Of a DNA stretch of 64,000 nt, positions 20,499 through 29,942 are shown piece after piece (the stretch's first letter is position 1; each line of letters begins with the position of its first letter). The DNA comes from Syntrophomonas palmitatica JCM 14374 (GTDB taxonomy: Bacteria > Bacillota > Syntrophomonadia > Syntrophomonadales > Syntrophomonadaceae): the NCBI RefSeq assembly GCF_001311885.1, contig NZ_BBCE01000009.1, positions 1-64,000 on the forward strand. Reading direction: 5' to 3'. A program made the translations under genes and the position numbers. The notes under the pieces are model-generated. The model made no database searches, was not told the origin of the DNA, and worked only from the letters and a program-made list of their open reading frames with translations.

Positions 20499-22945
20499 CT
20501 AATCTAATGGTTTAAGGCTTATAAGCTGGCTATATAAATTTGCCGCCTGAGCATCATTAATATTCTGAATAGCCGTATTGCCTTCAGCCTGTCTGCCGTT
20601 TTTATATACGCCGGCAAAGTACCAGGCTTTAATTGCATTTATTTCAGGAGCCAGGTCGCCCGGATTATCTATGATTTTCTGGAGATAACCTTCTGCCTGT
20701 TGGTATTTCCCCAGTAAATAACTGGCCTTCCCTAACTCAAAATAGGAACGGGAACTGAACTCCAGCGGGCGGCCCTGCCAATAGGGGGCTTGTAGCCGAG
20801 CGGGGTTGAGCTTTTTCTTTTGGGTGTCCATTATCGCGGCCTTGTTAAGGGCGTTTTGCAGGTACGTTTTAGCTTTTTGTTTATCTCCTTTTTGCATGCT
20901 GTTATCTGCAGCCATAGCGGACAACATTACCACGTTATCATAGGCGTTGGCATCGAGCGGATTAGCCTCTAATAGGTAATTTGCATTATGCATCATCAAT
21001 TCATAATCCTGCAGCATCATAGCCGAATTTATCATGCTGCCTCTAACCCTGATGTTATATGGAGCCAGTTTTTCGGTTTTATGAATGGCTTCCCGGGCGG
21101 AGTTTCTTAATTCCGCAGCCCTGGAATCATTGGCCCTGGCTAGGGGAAGGAAGCGCAGAGCACAGGCCTGGGCAACGGTAGCAGGATAGAGGGCATTATT
21201 GTTGTCAAGCTTTTCAGCCTGCTCAGCCATTTCCTGAATTCGCTTTAATTCTTTCTCCTTTTCCAGCCCATCCTTCATTTGGGCTGCTGTCTGCATCGAC
21301 TTGTCACAGGCTAAAAACAGGTTATAGGCTATAGTGTTTCTGGCTCCCATAATCATTAAAAGTGCTGTAAGTACTATCCCGGCTGTAAAAAGCAGCCAGG
21401 GGGCAGAGGCTGCTTTGGGTTGAAAAATGCTGTCAATTACCGCCCCGGAATTCGCCAAGGCCAATAAACTCCACAGCAATACATCCATAGCACCAAGGGA
21501 AAGGTCAAAATCGAAAAAGGCGTGTACACCTATCAAGATAGCCGCACAGGCCACACCCCAATTCAATATCCATTTTCCGGTTTGTTCTTCGATATTATTT
21601 TTATTATCTAATACGAAAAATCTTTTGGCCCGCCAGCCGGTTATGAATAAAAGCCCCGCCCACATGGCCAGGAAAGACATTAACCCTATTATTCCGGTTT
21701 CAATAGCAACCTGTACAAAATGATTGTGGGTTTCAGTGGTCCAGAAGAGGTAGTCCTGGTATCGGTGATATAAAGCGTTCCAGGCCCCGGCTCCGGCCCC
21801 GTTGAGCATATTATCCTTAAATATTTGCAGTCCCCAATCGGTCTGCATGTGGCGGGTTGCATAGCTGAAACTCGTTGTCGATGGAATCATGTTCATTTCA
21901 GTAATGGTATGTTTGACTTTGACAGCCAGCGATTGATCCTTATGGGGGATAGCGGCAATGGCTATAAGGAGCAGCAATATTACTGCAATAACCGCAGAGG
22001 TTTTTTCCATCCCCAGCGTTGACTGGCAAGGGTGGTAAGTTCCCGTCCCAGTTCTCCGACTGCCACAATAATTAGACCAATTAACAACCAGAGCATGGCT
22101 GAAGAGGCCTGTCCCCCTGTAACCGCAGGAATGAATTTTAATGCAGTAATGGCGGCGGCCAGTCCGGAAATAAAAAGAAAATAGATGGCTTTAAGCCGCT
22201 TCAATCCAGGAACCCCGGCTACAAATACCAACAGGAATACTAATAAGACCAGCCAAACTCCTTTGGACATGGTGCCGATGATAACCAGGAGCATAAGATA
22301 TGCTGCTAGAGAATATATGGGTTTTAATATTCTGTTCCGGGTGTAGATTCCCAGACTGGCAGCCAGCAGGGTAATAGCGGCCAGGTATGCGCCGCAGGCA
22401 TTTCTATATTGCAGAGTAGACATTATAACTTTACCGTCAAAGGCCGAGGGGTATTTGTAGATACCGGCGGCTGACAGAATTCCAATTATGGCTACCCCCA
22501 CTCCAGCGGCTACGATAATGTTTAACAGCCAGGTATATGAACGGTAGCTTTTAATGACCTGGGATACTATCCAAAATACCATAAACCAGTTTAAGGCCTT
22601 TAAAAAGCCGTAGAAGGCTTCACCTGGGTGTACGGCTCCAATTAAAGATAAAAGATAGGCCAGGGCGAAGGCAAGAACCGCCCAGTCCAGGGGGGTGCGC
22701 AAAAAGGTGTAATCCTGGCGGTAGATCTTTTCGATGCAGACCAGCAGGAACACTATGGCAGTAACTATGTGGTATATGAATATGTCTTCGCTGAAAAACA
22801 GGCCGCGGAAAAAAGGGGGATAGAAGACCAGGACGGCGGCCAGGATAAAGACGAATATGGAAAAATAGCCCGTTAATTTGCTGTTCGGGGCTGCAGGTTG
22901 TTCGGGTTCTAATTTTTTCTTTTTGACATTGTTTTTCTTAGTCAT
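20499..22945 (-). CDS. O-antigen-ligase-like membrane protein with C-terminal TPR region, one frameshift
   Basis: Frames 21980-22945 and 20499-22010 join if one A is added to the A6 run on the minus strand (T6 at 22001-22006). The junction then reads WGWKKTSAVIAVILLL and the protein is about 815 residues. Roughly the first 480 residues carry 10-12 hydrophobic helices with the O-antigen ligase/polymerase (Wzy_C, PF04932) region GAGAGAWNALYHRYQDY and ETHNHFVQVAIETGIIG. Its invariant-type histidine is followed by the exit helices. The remainder is soluble and helical, with repeat-like segments (LEKEKELKRIQEMAEQAEKL, YLLGKYQQAEGYL), consistent with TPRs. It probably joins or polymerises surface glycan on the outer face of the membrane. 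Confidence 0.82.
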
Positions 22946-23667
22946 TTTAAATCCTTATAATTAGCCGCTGGTCAAGACGAATAATTTTTTATGATAAGTG
23001 ACATAAGAACGCGGGCATTCACTTCGTTCAAGCAACGTCCCCATATCACTTATCATTTAAAGATTGCCGCGTCGCTGCGCTCCTCGCAACAACAGGTACG
23101 CGGGTTTTCGGGAGCAGAAACGCTTCGCTGCGGGATACTCGAACCGTCCCTATGTCACTTCACACAGATTTTCCACAGATTCTTTTTTTGTCATTGCGAG
23201 CGATAGCGAAGCAATCTATCCCTGCTATACCACTTTAGATTGCCGCGTCGCTGCGCTCCTCGCAACGACAGGTACGCGGGTTTCCGGAACGCGATTTTAC
23301 TTATCCGTGACAATATGGCTGTCCCGGATGGCAGTTCTTTATTGTGTTTATTGCGAACGCAGCGAAACAACCTTGTCCTGTTGTCATAGCAGGAACAGGT
23401 TTACTTCACTGCAGCACGCTCGAACCGTCCCTTGTCCCACTTGTTCTAAATTTGGCACAATCCTACTTATTATTCTACAAGTTATCCATATTGTCCTGCT
23501 TTTTCTTGTACGCTTTTGCTGGTAATTGTTGCTTGCCCTGGCGGGTTATTCAAAAGTGACAGGGGGACGGTTCCATCGTCTTTCCTCCGGCCTTCGCTTC
23601 GCTGCGGGACGCTCGAACCGTCCCCTGTCACTTACGTTATCAAGTACATCAACTGTGACTTTTCGCC
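22946..23667. repeat. Repeat island of 722 bases between ligase and amidase genes
   Basis: No credible gene is present. In order I see: a palindromic element with arms at 22991-23004 and 23043-23056 around AAGTGACAT; a TTGCGAGG-type repeat at 23061-23090; a half-element ending CGAACCGTCCC near 23145; a CACAGAT fragment at 23161-23180; an inverted pair of TTGCGAGG repeats (23191-23217 and 23237-23270); another CGAACCGTCCC half near 23410-23425; and a hairpin at 23554-23633. Several motifs recur elsewhere in the window, so the island looks like an accumulation site for small palindromic elements. Short open frames inside it are repeat-encoded artefacts. Confidence 0.75.
23554..23633. repeat. 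Long-arm hairpin repeat, GGACGGTTC family
   Basis: A 20-base left arm (AAGTGACAGGGGGACGGTTC, 23554-23573) pairs with 23615-23633, apart from one unpaired G, around a loop of about 41 bases. Half copies of the right arm occur nearby, and a more perfect relative sits at 44751-44815. Repeats with this core are widespread in Clostridia, often as REP-like elements; I infer the same here. Confidence 0.75.
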
Positions 23668-26265
23668 TTATTTCTTCATATACTTTAAAATGCCTTCGGC
23701 GATGGCCTGGGCGCAGAGGTTCTGATAATAGGTCTGGCGGATGAGCTGGTTTTCGTCCTGGTTGCTGATAAACATGCATTCCACCAGGACCGAGGGCATA
23801 ATGGTGCCGCGCAGGACCGCGAAATTCGCGGTTTTTACGCCTTTATCCGGGCGGCCCACGATGCGGGTCATGCTTTCTTGTATACAGGTTGCCAAGGCTT
23901 TTCTCTCGTCCAGCATCATAAAGAGGTCCGGGTTGTCGGCCGGAGCGTAATAATAGGTTTCAGTGCCCTGCGTATCGGACTTGGTGCTGGAGTTGTTATG
24001 AATAGAAACGAACAGAGCCGGGTTCAGGCGGTTGGCGATCTGGCAGCGTTCGTCCAGGCTGACCGTGCTGTCGTCACTGTGGGTATATGCGACCTCTACC
24101 CCGCGCTCTTTGAGGATTTCCCCCACCTTCAGGGCTATGGGGAGATTTAGCTCCTTTTCTTTTAATTCAAATTTCAAGGCCCCGACTTCATTCCCGCCGT
24201 GACCAGGATCGAGCACCACCAGGTTGTCATTGCGTTTTCTGACGGCCGATGAGTTTATCATCATTACGTTCAGGGTGCTGCCGGTTCCGCTGGCGCCGGT
24301 GGCATATTTGCCCATATCAACTGTATTAATGATTATGGTAGTGGATAAATCACCGGTAGCTGTATCCGCAACCTCCACCGATTTTATCAAGCTGCTGTTA
24401 TATTCATATTTACGGTCTGCTTTGCCGGCCAGCACATGGTTCAATTTTATAATTATGGCGTTTCCGTCCTGCTGGTGGGTATATTTAACCGGGTAGGCGG
24501 TATTTATGAGCAAGCGTTCACCGTTTCCTGAGAAACTGGTCCGTTGAATATCGAGAATGAAATTGGGAATGGTTAATACCTCGCGGTTTCCGCCTTCCTC
24601 GCTGGAGGTTTTATATACGGTGCCGGAAGGGAATTCGATTTCCACCACCGCCTTATCGTCTTTGTCGCGGCCTCTGACCTTTAAAAGGCTGCCGCCCAGT
24701 TCCTCTTCAAAATAGTTCAGCCCTTCGACTTTGCGGCCGCTGAACTCATAGGTGACTTTATCATCGTCTTCGTCTAAATCTCCTCTTAACGGGGCGCCGG
24801 ATTCTATACAGACCCTGATGCCGCTTTCGTCTTTGACCCGGGATAGATGTATGACATCCTTGGCTATAGGCGCGGGTCCTATAGATGTCGCGCTGTCACC
24901 GGGATTCGCGTCATTTAAACCGGATTGGTTTTCTTGCCAGGCTACTTTTACCAGCCAGCCCGCTATCCAGCCGGTGGCAGCTCCGCGGCTGACCTGATAC
25001 CAGCCGTCTTTTTCCTGCAGTACGGGCAGTTTTTCGCCCGCGCCGGCCTGGTCAACTTTATCCGCGGCAGCGGAAGGCTGCGTGCGCATATTGGCGGCTG
25101 CCGTGGTAGTTACGCTGGCGGCTTTCAGATTATTGGCCGGGGGAGAAGTAATGCTAATAGTGCGGCTGCTGGCTTCCCAATCCACTTTGCCACCGAAGGC
25201 TTCTGCGATAAAGCGCAGGGGAACCATGGTGCGGTCCTTTATTATTTTGGCGGGAACGTCGAGTTTTTTAACTTCCCCGTTTACAGTGGGACTGGCGGAA
25301 CCGATGGTTAAAACGATAGTGGTCCCTGCCCGGTGCGCGTAAACGGTCTGATTGGCCCCATCCCAGCCCACCGCCGAGCCCATGGCTTCAAATATGGCCC
25401 GCAATGGCACCAGGGTGCGGTCTTTTTCGATAACCGGCGGCACATCAAATGACAAGGTTTTCCCCGTCCAGGTTTACCACCGGGGCGGAAGTTGAATTTG
25501 ATGACGCGTTCGCAGCTTTGTCAGGGGCGGCGGCTGGAGCGCTGTTGGAAGCCGCCGTGGTTTCTTTTACCAGCCAGGAAGCTATATAGCCGGTCTGGCC
25601 GCTGGACAGCTTTACTTTGTACCAGTCGCCTTCTTTGGATACAACCTGGCAGATGGTTCCGCTGTCCAGCATGGTTATAGAATCATAGGTGCTGCCCGGA
25701 CCGCTGCGCAGTTTGAGCGGGCCGGAGATGACCTGGACGCTCTTGGTTGAAGAACCGGCTGCCGGGGCCGGGGGCGGAGTGGTAGTTGTAGAAGCCGGAG
25801 TGGCCGCTGCAGCTGCTTTCTCTGTAAAATCCTGTCTTATGTATGCTTCCTTCCCGGAGGCGGTCTTGACTTTATACCAGTCTCCCTGGATATCGAGAAG
25901 GAAGAGGGTATCTCCCTGGTCTGCTTTGCCAACGGCATCATAAGCAGTGCCGGGGCCGGAGCGCAGGTTGACCTGGTTTTCTTTTACCCGGAGAGTTACG
26001 TCTTGTTTTGCGGTGGTTATGTATTGGGCGGCTACCCAGCCTTCAGGCTGCCGAACTGTATATGCTGCCAGCCGGCCTGGGTCTCGATGATAGTGACACC
26101 GGTCCCTTTGGTAAGGGTGTTTATAATGTTATAGGTAAGGCCCGGGCCGCTCCTGACGTTTACCCCGTCCTGAGTGACGGTGCCGCTGCCGGCCTCGGCG
26201 GGTGCAATATGTACCGCCAGGACCAGGGCTAGAACACATAGCGCAGTTATTATGTACTTTTTCAT
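23668..26265 (-). CDS. Secreted N-acetylmuramoyl-L-alanine amidase with SH3, Cu-amine-oxidase-N and AMIN domains, two frameshifts
   Basis: Three frames belong together: 26265 to about 26041, then to about 25465, then to 23668. The fix is one added base in the AA at 26042-26043 and one G removed from the G4 at 25462-25465. Corrected, about 866 residues: signal peptide (KKYIITALCVLALVLAVH, cleavage near AEA), three SH3 repeats each with an LRSGPG or VRSGPG core, and a Cu-amine-oxidase N-terminal domain (VPPVIEKDRTLVPLRAIFEA and a second half). A fourth SH3 and an AMIN-type domain follow, then Amidase_3 (LDPGHGGNEVG, zinc ligands including the H in FVSIHNNSS, glutamate in SVLVECMF). It cuts the stem peptide from muramic acid in the wall; the SH3 and AMIN parts bind peptidoglycan. 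Confidence 0.9.
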
Positions 26266-26290
26266 GATAATCTCCTTTGAAAGTTATTCA

Positions 26291-26432
26291 CCACAGATGG
26301 ACACAGATTTGAGCCACAGATTTTCACAGATGATTTCTTACATCTTAAATAAATTTAGTTACTTCCCTTAAATTAGTACCTTTTTATAATATTATCTGTG
26401 TTCATCAGTGTTAAATCCGTGTGTATCTGTGG
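26291..26432. repeat. CACAGAT-family inverted-end element, copy A
   Basis: The left end has CCACAGATGG, CACAGATTTG, CCACAGATTT and TCACAGATG in tandem, at 10-13 base spacing. The right end is the inverted form, closing GTATCTGTGG. The inner part matches copy B (GTACCTTTTTATAATATTAT here). It lies between the amidase start and the GxxExxY gene stop. Confidence 0.85.
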
Positions 26433-26457
26433 TAATTCGGCCTCTGACACAGATGTT

Positions 26458-26823
26458 TTATACTATAATTCTTCTTACATTTACTCTAGTTCCGAAATTT
26501 ATAAGCAAGCCTAATTTTATTCCAGTGGCTTTGAGATAATTAATTAACTGGGATTCATGAGCTTTATCAATGGCGGCTGCTACTTTGATTTCAATAATTA
26601 ACATCTCGTCTACTAATAAATCCGTATAATACTCGCCGACTGGGATTTCTTCATAATATACTGTTATGGCTTTTTGTTTTTCTGTTAGAAAACCTTCTCG
26701 TTCTAGTTCAATTTTTAAAGCATTTTCATATACTTTTTCAAGAAAACCTGCACCTAATGTGTTATGTACCTTATAAGCACAAGCAATAATTTTCTTTGTC
26801 ATATCTTCGTGTAGGTATTCCAT
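26458..26823 (-). CDS. GxxExxY protein, PD-(D/E)xK nuclease-like
   Basis: 121 residues from the ATG at 26821-26823, chosen because GGAGG lies 5-9 bases upstream; an ATG 15 bases earlier has no such site. The naming motif is GFLEKVYENAL near residue 27. A PD-(D/E)xK-type core is intact: the aspartate in YYTDLLVDE, then IIEIK carrying E-x-K near residue 84, then a helix with Gln (ESQLINYLKA). Pfam groups such proteins as PDDEXK_3; no firm biochemical role is known to me. The gene sits alone, with a CACAGAT element (copies A and B) on each side, an arrangement suggesting a small mobile cassette. Whether the protein acts on the repeat ends is untested. Confidence 0.85.
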   Translation of the reverse strand: MEYLHEDMTKKIIACAYKVHNTLGAGFLEKVYENALKIELEREGFLTEKQKAITVYYEEIPVGEYYTDLLVDEMLIIEIKVAAAIDKAHESQLINYLKATGIKLGLLINFGTRVNVRRIIV

Positions 26824-26848
26824 AAAAACCTCCCACAAGAGATATTCA

Positions 26849-27059
26849 CCACAGATGGATACGGATTTGAGCCACAGATTTTCACAGATGTTTTTTAACC
26901 ATCGTTTTTATTAAATTGTCAGCATATTATATTAGTGCCATTCTATGTCAAAATTGATTTTCTTTCTTAACCCGAATAAACTTAGCTGCTTCCCTATAAA
27001 TTAGCACCTTTTATAATACTATCTGTGTTCATCAGTCTTAAATCTGTGTGTATCTGTGG
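26849..27059. repeat. CACAGAT-family inverted-end element, copy B
   Basis: The left end (CCACAGATGG, ACGGATTTGAGC, CCACAGATTT, TCACAGATG) and right end (TATCTGTGTTCATCAG through TATCTGTGG) match copy A closely. The interior near 26975-27020 is also related to copy A, but this copy holds about 70 extra bases. It lies upstream of the GxxExxY gene and downstream of the LCP gene. Confidence 0.85.
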
Positions 27060-27069
27060 TTAATCGTTC

Positions 27070-28182
27070 CTAAATATATCCCTCCGGGCCGGTGGGGCTG
27101 GGCGGGGTTTGGGGAACCGCCGGGGCCGGGTTGTTTATTAAGTTGTGGCCGGGGCTGGGAAGATTGGCCCGCTCGTATTTTCTGCCGGCATTGACAATCC
27201 CTGAATCTGGTTCATGGGTCTCTGTACCCTCGCTGTCATCAGGACCGGGATTGGATTCGGTTTTAACGCCTTCTACAACGGCTATGGTGCGCCCGGCAAA
27301 CATATTATCCAGAAGTCCTTTGGCCTTGCCATTGTCGGCTACCCAGAAGCTGTTGGCAAGATTGCCCCACTGGTCGCGCACGTCATAAAAGCTGCCCGGC
27401 AGGGTTTGCGCTATTACCGAATCGCTCTCAAAACCGGGAGCCCAGCTGGCCAGTCGCAGCGCATCACTGATTTTCATATCCGTGTCTACGTAGTTGTTCA
27501 ATTCTCTGACCAGTTTGGGCAGACGGGGGATAGTCTTAGCCTGCAGCACCTCGGCTGCCAGCGCTTTTATAAAGGTCTGCTGCATAGCGGTGCGATCAAT
27601 ATCGCCCTGAATATAACCGCGATATCGCACAAAGGCGAGCGCGCCCCTGCCGTCCAGTTTCTGCCGGCCGGGTTTAAGGTCTATGTCTTCTGAGGGCTTA
27701 TACATACGGCAGGGTACATTTATATTGACCCCGCCCAGGGTGTCAACGATTTTCTTAAAGCCCTTGAAGTCCATCTCGATATAATAATCAATAGTAGTAT
27801 CCAGCAGGGATTCCACCATTCTTTTCGTATACCTGGGACCGCCGTAATAGTTGGCCGCGCAGATCTTATCCTCAGACGCGCCTATTTTTACCCGGGTGTC
27901 GCGGGGAATGGAAATCAGGGCGACTTTATTCAGACCAGGATCGATTGAGACCAGGATGATGGTGTCAGAACGTGAATGTTTCTCACCGGAACGAGCATCG
28001 ACCCCCAAAAGAAGAATGTTGGTGCGCTCGCCTTCGATAGCCGCCTTCTCCTCTTCTTCGCTGGAAGCAGGGGAAGCGGTAAAGTGATTAAAGAGTGCGG
28101 CCAGGCCGGAACCTACGCCGAAGAATATGCCAAAGGCCAGGCCGAGCAGGATCATATTTCTTATAAATGGCTTCTTAAGCAT
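27070..28182 (-). CDS. LytR-CpsA-Psr (LCP) family wall polymer ligase
   Basis: 370 residues. One N-terminal transmembrane helix (residues about 10-30) is followed by an extracellular LCP domain: NILLLGVDARSGEKHSRSDT (about 54-73), VALISIPRDTRVKI with its conserved arginine, GGVNINVP, and ALAFVRYRGYIQGDIDRTAM with the R-x2-R-type lipid phosphate contacts. LCP proteins move undecaprenyl-linked anionic or capsular polymers to peptidoglycan on the outer face of the membrane. The C-terminal 60 residues are proline-rich and low-complexity. It lies beside the WecA-like initiating enzyme and the polysaccharide locus, which fits a role in anchoring the polymer. CACAGAT elements lie on both sides. Confidence 0.93.
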   Translation of the reverse strand: MLKKPFIRNMILLGLAFGIFFGVGSGLAALFNHFTASPASSEEEEKAAIEGERTNILLLGVDARSGEKHSRSDTIILVSIDPGLNKVALISIPRDTRVKIGASEDKICAANYYGGPRYTKRMVESLLDTTIDYYIEMDFKGFKKIVDTLGGVNINVPCRMYKPSEDIDLKPGRQKLDGRGALAFVRYRGYIQGDIDRTAMQQTFIKALAAEVLQAKTIPRLPKLVRELNNYVDTDMKISDALRLASWAPGFESDSVIAQTLPGSFYDVRDQWGNLANSFWVADNGKAKGLLDNMFAGRTIAVVEGVKTESNPGPDDSEGTETHEPDSGIVNAGRKYERANLPSPGHNLINNPAPAVPQTPPSPTGPEGYI

Positions 28183-28203
28183 AGGAACCTCCAGTGTTAT
28201 TTA

Positions 28204-28462
28204 TCACAGATATACACAGATGGGTCACTTATTAACACGGATTATTTTCTATATCTATGAGAAGTGACATGAGGACGCGGGCATTCACTTCGTTCAAGCA
28301 ACGTCCCCATGTCACTTCTTCGACAGCTGCACTCATATGGACGTTTTAGATTGCCGCATCGCTCGCGCTCCTCGCAACCAAGTAATGGGAGTCCTCACTC
28401 CTCACGCTTCACATATGAAGTTTATCTGTGTTCATCAGGGTTAAATCTGTGTCAAGCTGTGT
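28204..28462. repeat. CACAGAT-family element, copy C, with a nested palindrome
   Basis: Left end TCACAGATATACACAGATGG at 28204; right end CTGTGTTCATCAGGG and AAATCTGTGTCAAGCTGTG near 28425-28461. Inside lie the palindrome at 28261-28318 and a TTGCGAGG-type repeat at 28347-28379, so smaller elements appear to have inserted into this copy. The right end overlaps the last codons of the wecA-like gene. Confidence 0.8.
28261..28318. repeat. Palindromic repeat around GAAGTGACATG
   Basis: Perfect 11-base arms (28261-28271 and 28308-28318) enclose a core with GCGGGCATTCACTTCGTTCA. The same core and arms occur at 22991-23056, so this is a second copy of one family. Confidence 0.8.
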
Positions 28463-29506
28463 TCTGTTGCTACTCTTTTCGCCGGTCATCAGACCGATGC
28501 GGTCCGCTCCTGCGATAACCAGCAAGAGAAGCAGGATCAGGGCCAGGTTGGCCTTGGGATTATTTATCAGGGTCAGCACTACTGCTACCAGGTTAAACAG
28601 GGCGCTGATGGCATATATAACCAGGACGCTGGTGCGGTGGCTCATGCCCAGGGCCAGCAAACGGTGGTGCAGGTGATCCTTATCCGGCAGAAAAATCGGG
28701 TTTTTATTATATACGCGCCTTACTATGGCAAAACAGGTGTCGAAAATGGGAATGCCCAGTATGACCACCGGCATCAGCAATGATATCAGGGCGGCGCTTT
28801 TGGCGGTGCCCATAATCGCCAGGCAGGCCAAAACGAAGCCCAGGAAGTTAGAGCCAGAGTCTCCCATGAAGCTGCGGGCGGGATTAAAATTATACGGCAA
28901 GAAACCCAGGATGGAGGCTGCCAGTATGAAAGCCGCAACGGCCAGAAGGGGTTGCCCTTTAATAATGGCGATGATTCCCATCGTAACAGCCGCTAAAACC
29001 GATACGCCGGCTGCCAGGCCGTCCAGACCGTCAATGAGGTTTATGGCGTTGGTAATGCCTACGATCCACAGGAAGGTAACCGGTATGGCGAAATAACCCA
29101 GCTGCAGGAATCCATCAAAGGGATTGGCGACAAAATGCACTACCAGACCGCCATAAATGGCGATAGCGGCCGCGATTATCTGTCCGCTAAGTTTGACCAG
29201 GGGCGACAACTGGAATATATCATCCAGCAAACCTACGGCAAATATGAGAGCCGCCCCGTACAGCATACCGGCAAAGGAGCTGCCGTATTTACCGGAAATA
29301 TGCATACAGACAATCATGGTAATCATAAAGGCCAGGAATATGGCCGTGCCGCCCATACGCGGCATGGTGCGCGAATGCACCTTGCGCTGGTCGGGACTGT
29401 CCACCGCCCCCAGTCTAAAGGCTAGTTTAATCACCCGGGGCATGGAGAAATAGGCTATGACAAAAGCCGACAACAGCAGAAGCAGCAATATATACCAGGG
29501 CAGCAA
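28409..29506 (-). CDS. Undecaprenyl-phosphate sugar-1-phosphate transferase (WecA/TagO-like)
   Basis: 365 residues with about ten transmembrane helices. The MraY/WecA family marks are KVHSRTMPRMGGTAIF near residue 41, NAINLIDGLDGLAAGVS near 150 (the aspartates bind magnesium), GDSGSNFLGF near 212 and the DHLHHRL histidine motif near 268. The family transfers GlcNAc-1-phosphate (or a similar sugar) from UDP to undecaprenyl phosphate, starting wall polymer synthesis on the cytoplasmic face. The start codon is TTG with a G-rich site before it. The last 18 residues or so (TQLDTDLTLMNTDKLHM) are read from the right end of CACAGAT copy C, so the native C-terminus has been replaced or extended by repeat sequence. 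Confidence 0.92.
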   Translation of the reverse strand: MLPWYILLLLLLSAFVIAYFSMPRVIKLAFRLGAVDSPDQRKVHSRTMPRMGGTAIFLAFMITMIVCMHISGKYGSSFAGMLYGAALIFAVGLLDDIFQLSPLVKLSGQIIAAAIAIYGGLVVHFVANPFDGFLQLGYFAIPVTFLWIVGITNAINLIDGLDGLAAGVSVLAAVTMGIIAIIKGQPLLAVAAFILAASILGFLPYNFNPARSFMGDSGSNFLGFVLACLAIMGTAKSAALISLLMPVVILGIPIFDTCFAIVRRVYNKNPIFLPDKDHLHHRLLALGMSHRTSVLVIYAISALFNLVAVVLTLINNPKANLALILLLLLVIAGADRIGLMTGEKSSNRTQLDTDLTLMNTDKLHM

Positions 29507-29942
29507 ACGAAACCCCCCACAACTCTAAATACTAGAACAATTCTAACACCGCCCCCCGGGGTTGTCCATATGGCAATTCCAGGTGGATAATGTAGAATCA
29601 GTATGAAACAGGACGTTTACAGGGCTTTTTAGGTATATACGCAGTTTATGCGGGCGGGCTTTCAGGGGAGTATAATCAGCCCCAGATAAACACAGATTTG
29701 GTCCACAGATTATCACTGATTAAGTAATATACTAGGATATTGGTATCAACCAAATTCGTTATTGTCTCAATCGTTTCTGATTTGTTCTATTTGTTCCCGA
29801 ATATTTTCTATGTTCAGCAATCCACTATACATCTTCGGATCAAATGTCTGGACTTTTTTTCGATAAGCGGTCGACTTGAACCGGGAGGGGTTTTGGCATA
29901 ATATTATGCTGTGTGCAGAATAGCTTGCTGGGAGCTGTAGGG
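29507..29942. other. Divergent intergenic region with a CACAGAT half-element
   Basis: 436 bases separate wecA (minus) from csaB (plus). Positions 29681-29724 hold the left half of a CACAGAT element (AGATAAACACAGATTTGG, CCACAGATTATCACTGATTA) with no matching right half. The segment 29735-29870 is A+T-rich; a minus-strand frame is open there without a start I trust. A promoter for csaB lies at 29876-29904. Confidence 0.6.
29876..29904 (+). promoter_or_regulatory. Probable vegetative promoter of csaB
   Basis: TTGAAC (29876-29881), a 17-base spacer and TAATAT (29899-29904) give a sigma-A-type promoter with four of six matches in each box. A start near 29911 would leave a leader of about 30 bases before the ATG at 29943. 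Confidence 0.5.

Noticed and set aside
23161-23180. Repeated CACAGAT units considered as a CRISPR array
   Set aside because: Units are only 7-10 bases, the spacing is about one helical turn, and there are no uniform spacers and no cas genes.
23064-23525. Plus-strand frame of 153 codons in the repeat island
   Set aside because: It is built from the dispersed repeats (TTGCGAGG and GGACGGTTC families), and no part resembles a protein.
25689-25943. Plus-strand frame of 84 codons inside the amidase gene
   Set aside because: It is the opposite-strand shadow of the SH3-linker region, with valine/alanine bias caused by the coding strand.
29735-29930. Open minus-strand frame ending NIREQIEQIRND as a gene remnant
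   Set aside because: It has no start or ribosome site, overlaps the csaB promoter, and I recognise no family. It could be a remnant, but nothing supports it.
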